A DNA stretch of 64,000 nt from Paragorgia papillata (GCA_035771165.1 JAWNZC010000087.1:5587501-5651500), one strand, 5' to 3'; shown: positions 11,617-24,518, counted from the first letter of the stretch. Made by a program: numbers and translations. Notes: a model not told the origin generated them from the letters alone.

Positions 11617-11856
11617 CTAGAGTGTTGTGTAGGCTGTGTTTTAGATAGAGCAAAGTGAAAAGATGGTAAACTGCTGAGAATAGTTTTATTAACGAAATAC
11701 TGACGTTTCAAGCAGAGCCCTTCATCAGAGTAAAAACTAGAGTGCTGTGTAGGCAGTGTTTTAGATAGAGCAAAGTGAAAAGGTGGTAAACTGCTGAGAA
11801 AAGTTTTGATAACGAAATACTGACGTTTCAAGCGGAGCCCGATATCAGAGTAAAAT
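11617..11856. repeat. Two 120-bp tandem copies with hammerhead-like motif
   Basis: Two consecutive 120-bp units (start near 11,617 and 11,737) differ at a few positions. On the minus strand each unit reads CTGATNN, then a short stem, then GAAACGTCA. The first unit has the full CTGATGA...GAAA pair typical of hammerhead ribozyme cores known from Penelope-like retroelements, where tandem copies are common. The second has CTGATAT and is probably inactive. Confidence 0.65.
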
Positions 11857-12087
11857 GAGTTGGAGTATAACAGAATATAAGTACTGTACCTTGTAAATGC
11901 GACGTGGTCGTGCCCATCCAAGCTTTTGAAAACGTCTTTTTTCATCACTTGATAACAGGGTGTTTGTTTGTTCACTGTATTCACCTAAAAATATTAAAAT
12001 AATATTCTCAATTCATAATACACCATAAAAGTCTTTGGAAAAGTGGAAGTCTTTCCATTTTAGTACAAAGACAGCCATTTATCGTTA

Positions 12088-12347
12088 ACTCGTTACTGCC
12101 TAGGATGTCTGAGGGTTCTCTCTTTGATGAGTAAAATCATCTGGTGTTAGACAAAGTAAAACAATAAAGGGACCATTTTTAACGAGCTCAGGCAGGAATG
12201 GGTTAATCACTTGTTAACGCATTGCTGCCTAGGACGTCTGAGGGTTCTCTCTTTGATGAGTAAAATCATCTGGTGTTAGACAGAGTAAAACAATAAAGGA
12301 ACCATTTTTGGCCTGTTCAGACGGGAATGGGTTAATTGCGCCACGCA
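12088..12347. repeat. Dispersed hairpin repeat family, copies 1 and 2 (tandem)
   Basis: Two tandem units of about 130 bp, each holding TGAGTAAAATCATCTGGTGT, the short hairpin CTGGTGTTAGACAG, then AGTAAAACAATAAAG, and edges related to TTAAC(C)CATT / GGGTTAAT. Related copies occur at 17.6-17.8, 36.9, 37.6, 42.6, 57.5 and 63.5-63.7 kb. Confidence 0.9.
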
Positions 12348-12473
12348 GTGTGTAATTAATGAGCTAATTGCGCCATTCTTAGCCAATCAGAATACAGGAA
12401 TTTTGTCACGCTTACAAATATGAAAATCAGACTAGTGTATATGATATGTGTCATTTGGTTATTTTGTTTTGCA

Positions 12474-12549
12474 GTGAGTACGAACGAAATATCGATGATC
12501 TTTTTCTTGGCGATGAAATGGAGTTTAGCGTTACCAGTGAACTCAGTGT
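12474..12549 (+). other. Candidate orphan exon
   Basis: A good 3' splice site (tattttgttttgcag) and donor (AGT/gtaagt) bound an open acidic exon coding for EYERNIDDLFLGDEMEFSVT. No partner exon was found nearby. It may be an exon of an unseen gene or a decoy. Confidence 0.35.
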
Positions 12550-13604
12550 AAGTTAAAATCTGATACCTGGAACGCTAACGCGTAAACCAAAAGTGAGGCA
12601 AAAAGTTGCAGGCCCCTGCGCGGTTTGCAGTTAGGATTCTGTCCCCCATAAGCGAATGTTTCTGCCCGTCTCGAGCGATTGGATCATGGAGTGAAATTTT
12701 AATTTTGCGAAGGCGCGTACTTGATTTTACAAACAATACAAAGTTTATATACCGTTTCTCTGTTAGTCACAGTATTTTCCATTTGTATAATTTTAATACG
12801 CAGCACACTCGTCCAATGTATTTGTATCTGGATACTGTACTATGACTAAACACAGAAAGAAAACTTGAATCTTCTTCAATTTTTATGCTGGAGTGGTAGA
12901 CCAAAATCAGAAAATGCTCAAATTTAAGTTAAGTAAACGTGTTTTGTGGTATTTAAAGTGCCCCTAACCTCAGATATTAAAAAAAAACAACATCAAATTG
13001 CTGCGGTTTGTTGAGACCTGAGTCCAAAAATTTTTTTGATTTGGATGAATTCTCGATTTTCTATGCCCTGATGAAATGTCGAAAATCGCCGCCATTTTGG
13101 TTCATTGATTTTGGTTCATAAGTTTGGTAATTTGATTTAAAAAAAAAAGATATTTGGGGTTAGGGGCACTTTAATATTTATGGAATATATACATTAAACT
13201 TAACTTAGTTTATAATTGTTAAATAACTTGGCGAAAGTTCATAAATATTAATAATTATATTTCCAGACATAAAACCATATTCTTATGATATACTGTACAG
13301 TGTAAGTAAAACCTTAACCGGTATTAAACTCTGACTATTAAAATTATATAACAGGCTACTCTTTCTGGCCTCATTTTAAGGATTCTTTGCTTTATAACAA
13401 GACTATAGGAAGGCTATAAAATTTAGATGCACATAAAAAGAATAGTTTCAATTATTGCAATACAGTATAAGTCACAAAAAATACATTTGACTTATTGGTT
13501 ATTAAATAATATCAGTTTAGTAAGAACATGCCTATTGCTTGGCTTTCCAAAATTAATCACCGTCTCACAGTAATTTTTTGCATAGGTAAATAACCTTATT
13601 TTAA

Positions 13605-16158
13605 GGTAGAGTCAGCAAAACACTTGACCAACCACAGCCGATGGTCTTCTTGAATCAGTGATTCATTCATGGAAACTTCATGAGGTGGAGGAAGTGAATT
13701 GGTTGCCACTTGACCAAAATGCTGACATACTTCCATGATCATCTTGGTATTTAAATTCTTCTTTCTGTTGATTTGGTCATATGTATCCTTTGAAACATAT
13801 AACTTAAAGATGTGTTCACTCTATTGAACAACATCTACGACAAACTTCGATGGGATAATTAAACTGCCATTGTTTATGAACTGCAGGAAAGAATCAGTTG
13901 TTTCAGGAACATTGCTTGGTGGTCTGCAGTAATCTTGCTCTGTTGGTGTTATTGTGGTGCATGATCCAGTTAAATTAGCAATTCAGGAGGAACATTTGAC
14001 TTGCTTCATAAGCTTTTTTGCAATCAAACCACTGATGTATTTAAGAATGTTCAAGACAAAGCTTGAATGCTGGTTGAACTGCAACTGGTTTACTAATCTG
14101 CTTTACTGGTCATGACTTCTTTGGCTTTCGATGGCATCTGCTGAGCTTTCTTCAGTTAATGGAGCTGCGTGTTTTCTTATGTGGAAAATTGGAAGAATCA
14201 CATTGTCATCCAGGGTCTGCAAATTACTATGTGCTGATGCTGTGACAGCATTCCAAAGGAGCATTCTTCGTAGAGCATATTTAAACCGGAGAGAGTTTGG
14301 ATTGTTATTCCAACCTCCTTCGGCCTTTAGCCCTGATGCAAGAAAAGAGAAGCTCGATGTGGTCTTGGGAATACTTGTATGTTAACACATACTTGAATGG
14401 CATTTCTTCCATTGTAAGCATCTTTTTGGCCATTTCAATTGTGGACTTGATGGTTATCACAAAACCCAGGATAAAGGTTTTCCGACGTTGTTTAATTAGT
14501 GCTTTTCCATCTTTGGATTTGAGACTTAGAAGATACTTTGCAGTTGATTGAAGGCTTTCTTGTCACTTGTTAACATCCGCTAGCTTTAAAGGTTGCTTGA
14601 ATCCTTTTCCATGGGGGTTTCTGGAATTCAGCATGTCAAGCAATCTGTCCATGGTCCTGATGAATGTCACTGTTGCTTCGCTATTTTCGAATTCTGGCTG
14701 TTTCTGGATGATGTTTCGGCAATTCATTGCATTGGCAACTGAACTATACTCAGTGTTCGGGCAGCTAGTCTGACATTCATTTTATGTTTCTCATACCCGC
14801 TGTCGTTTGTGGACAATTTGTTGCCAAGTTTGAATCCTTCTTGCTCTTAGATAAGATGAAGGCCATGGAAAAATCGCCACTGTATTTTCTCACCATCATT
14901 TGAATGAATTGTGCCAAGAAATGCCAGGGCATTTCTTGCAAGCTTCAGCATGTGACATGCATCTAGAATGGCAAATACATCTTCACCTGTGGAAGGGTGT
15001 TGAAATCTTGTAACCATGGAATCATACGATTGACCAAAACTGCATCCAAGGTGTTTAAAGGTGGCGTGCTGATGTTGATCGTAGTGCCATCACATGTAAC
15101 ACACCACACTTTTAGACCAGCGTTGCTAGCCATTATTGGATGTTGGCCACATCCCATATGACTTGCTTCCGTATGGCCATCGCATCCAGTACCAAACAGC
15201 TATCTTTGTTTTCAGGTTTGGTTTTACATTCTTCTGCTAGAATGGGAAGGGATTCACTCAGAAATCCTGGTTCACAATTTATTGAACTTGCCCATTTGCG
15301 AATTAATGAGGGGTTAGGAAGCGGCATGATAGACCTCACATACTTGTAAGCTTTTGGAGAGTAAAAATGTAAGTTGAGTGCAAACTCTTTAACTTGATTG
15401 CTGTATCTCCTGTTTCTTGATGACTTTTTGGAATTCTTTAGTGCATTAGTAAACAACGCTAGTTTCACACCATCAAAATTGTTGTGAAGCAACTTTGCTT
15501 CAGCTGTTTTAATTAACATTTTTCTCTATAGCGTGGAAATTAACTGCTTCGTCATGGTTTTGATTTTGTTATCTTTCCTTCTCAGCTGCTGCTTCAGTGT
15601 TTTGATTTTCCGTTTCATCTTTTTATTTTCTTTTATCATTTTGTCGAGCATTGAGTTGTCACCACTGTGCTTAATTTCATCTTTTACAGGTGAAGAACTA
15701 TCAAGGGGAAGATTGACATTGTTGTCGAGCTTCAATTTTTTGCTTGTTAGTGTGAGAAAATCATCTGGGAGAATGCGTTTAAGCCCCTGACCTCCAGCTG
15801 TCGGATTATGAGTTATTGCAACTGCTGGTGGATTTACTTGTTGAAAAGTTGTTGGTGGTAAGGGAGACTATCTGGGGGGCTGTCTACTTTAGGCCCCTGG
15901 CATGTGACCACTGGATCTTGATCAGGCATTGCTGGAACTGCAGGTGGAGTTACTAGTAAAACTAATGGAACAGCACTGAATTTTAGCCGACAACTTCTGA
16001 TCTTTAGAAGTGGATTTGTAAACATGTATTCATTATCTAAAAAATGATTGCTGCAAATGTAGCTGGAAGAGCTGGCTGCCCATTTCCCCCCTTGAGCATC
16101 ACATTTTTTAATAGCATTTTCCCATTTCACTAGTAACTGTGGACTCTTTAATGGGAAC
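13605..16158 (-). pseudogene. THAP/P-element-type transposase (THAP9-like), decayed
   Basis: Read on the minus strand. A partial THAP zinc-finger exon (FPLKSPQLL, KWENAIKKC, ICSNHF, AVP; the first Cys pair is not seen) is followed by a Lys-rich coiled coil (MIKENKKMKRKIKTLKQQL). The transposase core then has NLHFYSPKAYKYVRSIMPLP, LVLDAMAIRKQV, VTCDGTTINIS, AILDACHMLKLARNAL and YSQDHIELLFSCIRAKGGWN, which match the P-element/THAP9 family. It is clearly dead: a frameshift near 15,840, TAG at 15,526-15,528, frameshifts near 15,135 and 15,060, TAA at 14,847-14,849, TGA near 14,565 and TAG near 13,825. The C-terminal remnant ends at about 13,605. No terminal repeats were identified. Confidence 0.85.
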
Positions 16159-17590
16159 CTAAATTTATTTTATAAATAATGTCGTTAAAATGGATTCAGG
16201 AAAATATAAATCAGGGTTAAAATGCTTTATATATAAGGTACAGTTCCTGTAAGTATTAGCAAAGAAAACAAACAAATAAAGTTCTTCTTTTGTTCTACAT
16301 ATGTACATTTTTATTTGAATAGGGTGTTCGTGAGACAATGGCTGAATAATTTCAAATGGCAGAGAATGGTTTAATGTGGCTTGACAGGAAAAAGTTATAA
16401 AAACTTATATATTTTTCCCTAAAATGTTTTGCAGTGTAGCCGCATTCTAGTTCCTTTCATACATCTAGCTTTAGTGTCAGTGCTGATAATTGAAAAGTTT
16501 TACACTTGTAGCATTTGTGTGTCTGGACAAATCACATTTATTGTAATATGCAAATATAATGCAAATTAGAATTTCTGAAATCATTAGAACGAAGGTTTCT
16601 CCCCTCCTGAGAATTTTGGACTATCCAATGCTTTTCAAAATTCAAGAGTAACACTAGCGCTGTGCAAGGAACTAGAACGAAGATCGAACGATTCTAGCGC
16701 TATGAAACGCTTTATAGGGAAAAATCTGATTGCATATAGGTTTTCCCTATCGAGCCACCTTCAAAACTATTGGGGGCCGGTAGTACTAAGGCCGTATATA
16801 AGCCCTCTCGAATACCCCCCTCCACTGCGTTTTTCTGTATAAACCCCCCTGGTGCGGTTATTTATAAATAGCGTCTTTTACAGTTCCTGTCATTATTCAT
16901 TTAGGTCGATCATTTAGTATAGTCTTTAGAGTTCTCTTTGTCACCAACGTAGATGTATATTCGAAACATTTACGGTATTAAAGCTCTCAAAATTTTAACG
17001 CCTGACCATTTATATATGTGACGTTTTAAAAAAAATATTTATCGAATTATTTTGTCAGACTTTGCTAATCGTGCATTTAAATGGTTTCCCAGTTTTGATT
17101 GGTTGTGCTGTGCACAAACAATAGGCGATTGTCTAGTTGTCTAGCCACAGTCCGTCAGTCCGCCTTTTTGTCTGTTTGATTCACGAGAGGATCTTGGCAA
17201 ACAACTCACTGCTCAGTGACTGAAGCCTGAAACTGCATGAATGTTATATAAATAGATATAAGAGACAGGATATTGCGCAATACAAGATGGAATCCTCACA
17301 TTAATTCAAGCCAAGGAGAAACTCCAAACTATACAGTTAATTATAGAGATGAAAAGAAAAGACGTGTTAATTTTTGCTGGTAATTAATAAGATGAAAACA
17401 GACGACTGAAAACTGAAAAGGTGAGAACAAGAGTGATAAAACTATTTTTGTACGAGTTTCGAAAGACGTATAGATATTTCGTTCGAAATGTTAAACGGTC
17501 TTTCGTATTAAACTAAAAAATAACTCATAATTATTATAATTTTTCACGTTAATACTGCATGGCTTGTTGTTTTTGGCACCGGAACGGTTT
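16159..17590. other. No gene recognised
   Basis: AT-rich intergenic sequence with no convincing coding exon or terminal-repeat pair. The missing first exon of the THAP domain should lie here if it is preserved, but I could not find it. Confidence 0.5.
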
Positions 17591-17592
17591 TT

Positions 17593-17806
17593 TAACTCAT
17601 TCCTGTCCGAGGGCTTCTCCAGAGGTGAATAAAATTGTCTGGCGTTAGCCAGAATAAAATACTAAAGACCAATTCGGACCGGTAAGAGTTAGAGAGATAG
17701 TGTTTATAACTCATTCCTGTCCGAGGGCTTCCCCAGAGGTGAATAAAATCGTCTGGCGTTAGCCAGAATAAAATACTAAAGACCAATTCGGCCAGGAAAG
17801 AGTTAA
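17593..17806. repeat. Dispersed hairpin repeat family, copies 3 and 4 (tandem)
   Basis: Two near-identical units bounded by TTAACTCATTCCTGTCC or similar and by GG(A/C)CAGGAAAGAGTTA. Each contains TGAATAAAAT, the perfect hairpin CTGGCGTTAGCCAG and AATAAAATACTAAAGACC. The inverted edges suggest a MITE. Confidence 0.9.
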
Positions 17807-17977
17807 ACAAAACCAACACGAGACTGGTACTAATGGCATTTTCTATATCAAATGTTGTGTTGATATTTTGTATCATCCTATGAGTAACGAAAATCTATAA
17901 GTTAAGTGTATGGCCTATAATTTGATTATAACGGAAAGTTCTATTTTAATGTCTTGACTGACAACCTGGTAAACTGG

Positions 17978-18671
17978 CAGTGCCGGATTAAGGCGAGGAC
18001 GGATGGGGCGACAGCTCCAGGCCCACGGGAGAAATAGGCCCTTATTTTGCCAGGCAACAATATTAAATTTAATAATAAATATAGTAAACACTAAACAAAT
18101 AATGTCTCATAGCGTGAATAAGTGTTCTTTGCCAATATCATTATGTCAAAACACAAAAATCTAATTATTCTGTAGACCTGGGCCCCTAGCCTGTTAGGCT
18201 GATTAGCTCGACTCGGACTTATCATTCATCACTCCTTACATGTAAGCGGCAAAACCTGTGCAAGAGACTGGTGTGAGTATTGAGCGTAATCACTTATTTT
18301 TGGCACCAAAACAGCACGGTTGGAGCTCTGGGAACGAGAATGGCGCTGAGTATCTGAAATTCTGAGTTCGCATGGATGCAACTGACTTTTTAACCAAAAC
18401 TTTTAATTTCAAAATGTTTTGGATATTACTTTGAATGTACATATAGTAATTAGCAAAGGTTTCAAAATCACTGTCAGTAACTAAAGAATGATTTGTATCG
18501 ATTTCCGACAGTTTCGGTGGAGATTTGCAACGTTCATTTAAGGCTGTTTTTCAACTTCCAAGGCGAAACCAGCCTTTAAGGACATGTAAATATAAAGAGA
18601 CACCTTTGTGTATTTTATAATTTTGCTGATGTCACACTCTACAGGCCCAACAGACCGTTAATCCGGCCCTG
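17978..18671. mobile_element. Non-autonomous hAT element with 8-bp target duplication
   Basis: The left end CAGTGCCGGATTAAGG and right end (reverse complement CAGGGCCGGATTAACGG) form hAT-type terminal inverted repeats. Flanks TAAACTGG (17,970-17,977) and TAAACTCG (18,672-18,679) are an 8-bp target-site duplication with one difference, as hAT elements make. The 694-bp interior has no transposase frame. Confidence 0.88.
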
Positions 18672-18679
18672 TAAACTCG

Positions 18680-20270
18680 TGAACGTTTTGTAAAAATATA
18701 CTATACCTCGGTCTGCAATAACAACGCACAAACAATTGCATAATGAGTTCGACGAAGAAAAATACAACTATTGACTGGCAGTATTAAAGTATAAAACAAA
18801 CACTCTCAATACATCTATTTAAAATCTTGAGAATTGACAGAAACTATGTCAACTAGATTTATGAAACTTTGTTTCTATTTGAATCCGAATACCCAAAAGC
18901 CTTTCTTTCTCGAGAAACTGTTCGTTTATATACTCTCACCGAACGCTTGACCTTGTTTTAGCTCTGATATACTGGTATGTTTTTGGTCCAGCGAAACGAA
19001 AATATCGCTTCAGTATATTAGTTTCCTCCAAAGAGAATTGTTTGTCTTCCGAAGAGTGATATGTTTGTCTCTTGAAGACCACGGTCCTAATTCATAAACA
19101 GTTTACACGTGTCCTGAGTCGCCTGACTCGATAAATCGCCCAACGTGTTGAAAACCTTTTGCCGACAAAAACTGTGGTAGATCACACTTGCAAGTTTACT
19201 ACAAGTCATGTTAAAAATACTTGCCATTTGTAAGTGTTGCTCCTCGACTGCAAACACGATCGGGGATTAAAGAATACTTGTTTCCATCGTTCAAACTGAC
19301 AGCTCGTACGTTGACGCCAAAAAATTCTGAGCTTCGATTGTCCCCGATGTAATTGTCGCGCATTGGTTACTGTTACACCACAGCTCACACTACAGGTCAG
19401 TGGTTACACAAAAAAGTTAACAGACAAACACACATGCACACAACACGATAGCAATATATCTGCTGCGCAGATACAAAAATAATGTGTACCTTCTCATGAT
19501 CATTTGACAGCTCCAGTTCGTGCGCTATGAGATCACAAGTCACTTATTTTTCCTTGTATTCGGAAAATTTGAAGAGAGTTATATTTGGGAATCATCGTTT
19601 ATTTCAACAGTGTAGAGTTTTGAAGAGGTTTAATTTTTTTATTCTGCTTTCCTTTAATATTCTTGCTCATTTCAATCTTGATCTTTATTTCTTTCAATGT
19701 GCTGCTTTACTCTTTTACTTTGGATTGTTGGTAGCTTTTCTGCTTGTGTTTTACCATATAATTTTCTTCTTTAAACACATCGATATCGACATTGCTTTCA
19801 TAATCCCTTTTGACCGTTGTGTTTCCACTTTGAATTTTATATTTTATGACGTAATCTAAAAGCGCGCGCTTTTTTGCCTGCCATTGCTCGGGTGTATTTT
19901 GTGTGTCTTCGATAAACTTTGAAAACTGCAGGATTGATAGTTTTATCCGTGGAAAATAATCTTCCGCCCATTATAATGTGAAATATTATTTGGAAATATT
20001 ACTAGATTCGCAAAATGTTGGCAATTTTAGTTCAAGCGCAGTCGTGAACCATAATTATTTTTATTTAACTTTGTACCCAAAATTCAAAGGACCTTCCTTC
20101 GAATCCTTCTCTTCCGCCCAAACAACGCGCTCGTGATGATTTCAATTTAGGATTGCGAAACTTGCTGATAAAGAAGCCAAAAAGATAGATATACCTCGGC
20201 AAAACTTACCAAAAATATATAAGGTAGAGTAAATCAACGCTGCTTTTTTACTTTAACATGTTTTAGTTAA
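18680..20270. other. No gene recognised
   Basis: Intergenic sequence up to the left target-site duplication of the giant element. A 110-codon hydrophobic frame at 19,527-19,859 has no recognisable pattern and AT-driven composition, so I do not call it. Confidence 0.5.
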
Positions 20271-20276
20271 CTCGCA
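20271..20276. repeat. Target-site duplication CTCGCA, left
   Basis: The exact direct repeat of the hexamer at 59,673-59,678, abutting the first base of the left arm. Confidence 0.85.
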
Positions 20277-20601
20277 TACGGAAGCCGAGAGGTGGAAATG
20301 AAAGTACGTCTTGAAAACTCGTTTTGAAAACTCGTTTCACAAGTACGTACTTGAAGTTCGTTGGGAAAAACCGAAAGTACGAAGTTCAAAATGTGAAAGT
20401 ACGTAGTTCGTAACCTAGCAACCATCTAAAATGTGAAAAGTACGTAGTTCGTAACCTAGCAACCATCTAAAATGTGAAAAGTGAAAGTAACGTAGCTCGT
20501 AACCTAGCAACATAGTCTAAAATGTGAAAAGTGAAAGTACGTAGTTCGTAACCTAGCAACCATTGGTTGGTTAAACAATACTTATGTACAGCGGTTTCTA
20601 C
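20277..20601. repeat. Left terminal inverted repeat of giant element
   Basis: Runs from TACGGAAGCCGAGAGGTG to GCGGTTTCTAC. It contains four tandem units of about 37-46 bp built on AAAATGTGAAAAGTGAAAGT, ACGTAGTTCG and TAACCTAGCAACCATCT. The reverse complement appears at 59,308-59,672 with an extra unit. The GTTGCTAGGTTAC part resembles an RFX X-box, and TACGTA is palindromic; both could bind proteins. Gene A starts about 100 bp further in. Confidence 0.92.
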
Positions 20602-20703
20602 ATGACGAATACACGCTATTTATTTTAAATATTTAATTAACCATTTTCGAGGCATTGATGCATTTGATAGATGATTCGCCGCAGTTTATAACGCTGTTGG
20701 AAA

Positions 20704-23700
20704 ATGAGCATGAAGAAAATGCGAGAAAATAAAGAATACTACCGTGCTGCGTGTGCGGGGCAGCTGGAAAGAGGTAAGAAAACTTCGTACATTCTGGCCA
20801 TCAACGAGCACAGTTTCATTGGTCTGCATGTGTCAAATTAATTATTTATAATTATAAAATTTGACTTCGATTAAGGTGAACGGGAAAAGAAGGATATAAA
20901 TGAGCTTCTACTGCAGTACAATCGGGTACAAAAGCAAAAGAAGGAACCTGTTGGAAAGCCGTCAAAGAAGGCGGGAAACTCTCCAGTTGTGGTATAAAGC
21001 CGAAAGGCAAATACTCACACCATCTGATTAATCGGATCAGATTGTGCTTCTGATGCATGTATTAATTTAGTCACGAAATAGCAGCACAAAGTTGCGAGCA
21101 AATGATCCAATACTATTGTCAGTCAATCCACTAAATAAATTTGTGTGAACGGGTGGAGGAAGTTGGATGGGCCAGGGAGGCGAAGGACCCCCCCCCCAGT
21201 TTTATTCCGTGGGGTGTATTTTTCCTGCAAAATTTTCATACATTATAGCATTCAAACTGATTTTAGAATATTATAGAAATATATAGAATATTATTCCTCT
21301 AACCATCCCCCCCCCCCCCCGCCATCGGGATTTGTAATTTTTTATGAAGTTCATAGCAAATTTCCCATTCCCCGGGACTGTGAAGTTTGTTAATTCCCCA
21401 CCGGTGCAAGGCTAAAAATGTAATTTAAGAAATACCTAAAGAAATTGCCAATGAATGCAAGATGTTAGAATATTTCTACCTGGAGTATGTAAAAAATGCA
21501 TAGAACAACAATTATCACTGGCATTTTGTGTACTATACCACCTGGAATCAAGCAGTTTTCCCACGTGCAACCACTGATTTTTCTGATAAGTTGGCCACAT
21601 AGTAAATCAGTAACTATGCATTTAGATGAATGACAACAGCTCTTGGACAAAGTTTACATTGCTTATTGGATGAAAATCCATACATCCCCACCCTTACCCC
21701 CCAGGGCAGAAATTAAAAGAGCAATTCCCCACCCCCAGAATCAATTATTTTGCATAGTCCCTGGGTTTGCCAGATGGGGGGGGGGGGGGGGGGATGGTTA
21801 CAGGAAGAATTGATCCATACATTAATTGAATATTGCAGTACTAAGCTAACAATCTATTTGTGGCATTTAATGCACTTAAATTTATAATAGCTGAACAATG
21901 TAGCTGAAAGTTGGCTTCTCAGATGCCTGAAATTCCAAACTCAATCTAGGGAAGCATTCACCAACACCCCTGTGGAAAGTGATTTATTGGCCATGAACAT
22001 GCCATCAGTCATAACAAACATGCGTCATAGTTATTTTTTTATTTTTAGGTGGGGTTTGTTGATCTTTTGGATTATTGTCTTTGTAATGTATTTGTAATGC
22101 TTAAGTTACTACTGTAAACTGCGCTTTAGAATATTTATAGTTTTAGCGCATTATAAATATTTTTAAATTTAAATTTAAATTTAAATGCCCCACGCTTAAT
22201 GGCATCCTCCACTTCCCCTGAGTGTAACAACAACTCCAGGAATTGTTCTGATTAGCTAGGAGTTGTATGTACCTATCAATGTTAAGCCCATGTGGGAAAT
22301 TCAAGGCAAATATAGGATGTTTGACAATTTTTGGAACCCAACCCTTGTGAATTTGATAATTATCCAGGTTCAGGTATAAGAATGCTTGATAACATTTGAC
22401 AAATATTAATAATCAACAGGAAAGGATTTGATTGAAAATTTGTAAGAAAAATCAAATGCTCAATGTATGCCCCCAACCTCGTGCATTATAGATGCAAAAA
22501 AACAAAGCACTGCAAAGTACCAATTAGAACTATGCCAGACTATAATTATGCACTATGACCATAGTATACAATGTATATACTGTATGGTTATGAAAAATAT
22601 TTGTCACCAAACAGCTTTAAACAGAGCTCTGAATTTGCAGTTGCATGTGCATGGCTGGTTTTTTTACACTCAGAAGTGTTTCTTGGAGGCCAAATTAATT
22701 AATTGTTGCAAGTGGTTTAATGCTTCAGAAATCCATTGCAGCATTGCTGCTACACATGTGCAGTATTGTTGGGAAAAGTAGAACCTGACTCCATGCACTG
22801 CAACCTTTGCTGCAACAAAAATTTTGCTGCTGCAACAAAGACATTGTAAGACTGGCATGGGGACTGCAGAGTATCTTACACTATGTTATGCAATTTTTTC
22901 TGGCACAAGTTGGATGCTAAGTTTCGTAATTGTAACAGCTAGCACCTTTATAGCAAACAATGGTGTAAACAAACGTTTATAAGAAAGTAATTCTAATTTT
23001 TATGTTGTGATTGAGTGTATGGAGTTGTATGATAATCATAGCAAGTTAAGGTGGCTCCACACAGTTTCTTGAAAAATGGAAAATACAAGTTTGAGAGTCC
23101 AAAACACGTGCATAAATAATTCGGAAAAAGAATAAAACTAAATGTTAATAAAAAATTGTTAACAAATAAATAGCAACAGTTGTTGCTATGGCAACAATGA
23201 CGTTTTAAAATGGCTGCCAATTACCCTTTACTAATTTAATTCGAAAAAAACTTTGGTGACCCCCAATTTTTTTTCCATTAGAACTTTTCTTGAAGTATGA
23301 GTTATCAATAGGCCGATTTAAAAAAATTCTGTAGAACGAATAATTATTTTTCCGGAAAAATTATGTTTGTTAATTTTTAAAAACATTTCGTTCTACAGAA
23401 TTTTTTTTAAATCAGCCTATTGATTCAAACTTCAAGGAAAGTTTTAATGAAAAAAAACTTAGGGGTCACCAAAGTTTTTTTCGAATTAAATTAGTTTGAA
23501 GGTAATTGGGAGCCATTTTGAAACGTCATTGTTGCCATAGCAACAACTGTTGCTATTTATTTGGTAACAGTTTTTGATTGTCAGACTGTTTAACTATATG
23601 CATAACATTTAGTTTTATTCTTTTTCCGAATTGTTTAATCACGTTTTTTGGACTCTCAAACTTGTATTTTCCATTTTTCAAGAAACTGTATGGAGCCACC

Positions 23701-24425
23701 TTAAGGCGAAATTGCTGGGTGATTTAGGGGAAATTCTGTTATTATTTGGTTCAATGCGACATAGGGTTATCAAGTAGTTTTGTTGAATTTAGTTTAGTTG
23801 GTGCGAGGCTACTAGTTAAACCATGCATGCTTTTGAAAAAAAAAATTAAGGAAATATGTTGAAATAACAAAACAATTAATGCAAATAATCAACATCTATA
23901 AATAACATTTTGTATGAATTTTTAGATATCTGTGACTCCAATGAAACTAACCAGAGTGAACACAATTGCTAATGAGGCACCGCCGGAGGATATTATAATT
24001 GATTCGCAAATGACACAACGTGGCCTACTAAATAAAGCTAAAACGTTATTTAAAATGGAACATCAACTTAGATTGTATACATTCCGGCATGGAGCTAAAT
24101 GGACGGCTGCACCAGATGCCCAATACTCAATTGTAGAACTTGTTAACCCTCTCAAGACTACTAGATTTGGCATTCTACCAAAATCAGGGTCAGATGATAA
24201 CAGCAAGAAAAGTTCGGTGAAGAGTTCGGTAATGTTACTAATGTGTAGGGCTGAGATACTGCATAATTGATAGGTATTTTCCAGTAGATTGAGTGATTTT
24301 ATGTGAAATCTACAATTTTTGTATAGTCAGGCGTAGTAGACCCAAGTCAACAATCAAGTGCTCCTAATAGCATTGATAATCTTCCTTCACTTGTAAATGA
24401 TAGCATGAAGTGTATTCCCTATTAA
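20704..24425 (+). CDS. Gene A: unknown four-exon protein next to left arm
   Basis: Exons 20,704-20,773, 20,876-20,991, 23,926-24,228 and 24,327-24,425 join in consistent phase (1, 0, 0) to a 195-residue frame ending at TAA 24,423-24,425. The N-terminal part is highly basic (MSMKKMRENKEYYRAACAG; later QYNRVQKQKKEPVGKPSKK). The middle contains NKAKTLFKMEHQLRLYTFRH and YSIVELVNPLKTTRFGILPK, and the tail is Ser/Asp-rich. I do not recognise a domain; DNA or RNA binding is possible from the charge. Another frame just upstream (IDDSPQFITLLENEHEENAR) also looks coding and could be the true N-terminus if a small frameshift exists near 20,725. Its position suggests an accessory protein of the outer element. 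Confidence 0.6.
21180..21800. repeat. Poly-C and poly-G tracts in gene A intron 2
   Basis: Homopolymers of about 10 C (21,190), 14 C (21,308) and 17 G (21,776) occur in 600 bp. Similar C runs lie at 45,250, 46,028 and 61,609. No coding content. Confidence 0.85.
23047..23706. mobile_element. Foldback element in gene A intron
   Basis: The ends TTAAGGTGGCTCCACACAG and its inverted partner (GGAGCCACCTTAA) bound arms of about 300 bp with some divergence, meeting near 23,370. TTAA at both edges is compatible with a TTAA-targeting (piggyBac-like) mobiliser. Both arms carry GTTGCTATGGCAAC or its complement, a perfect RFX X-box. Confidence 0.85.
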
Positions 24426-24518
24426 ACATCCATTTCGATGAGGGTCATTTAGTAGGGCCTTAGTAGAGAGCTTAAGCAACAGACGTTTTACTGCCACGGA
24501 CGACGGCGTTTTAATTCA

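Noticed and set aside
11436..11984. 182-residue minus-strand protein
   Set aside because: The frame runs across two tandem 120-bp noncoding repeats and repeats itself accordingly.
19527..19859. 110-residue hydrophobic membrane protein
   Set aside because: Phe/Leu/Ile richness is expected from T-rich DNA; no start, splice or family evidence.
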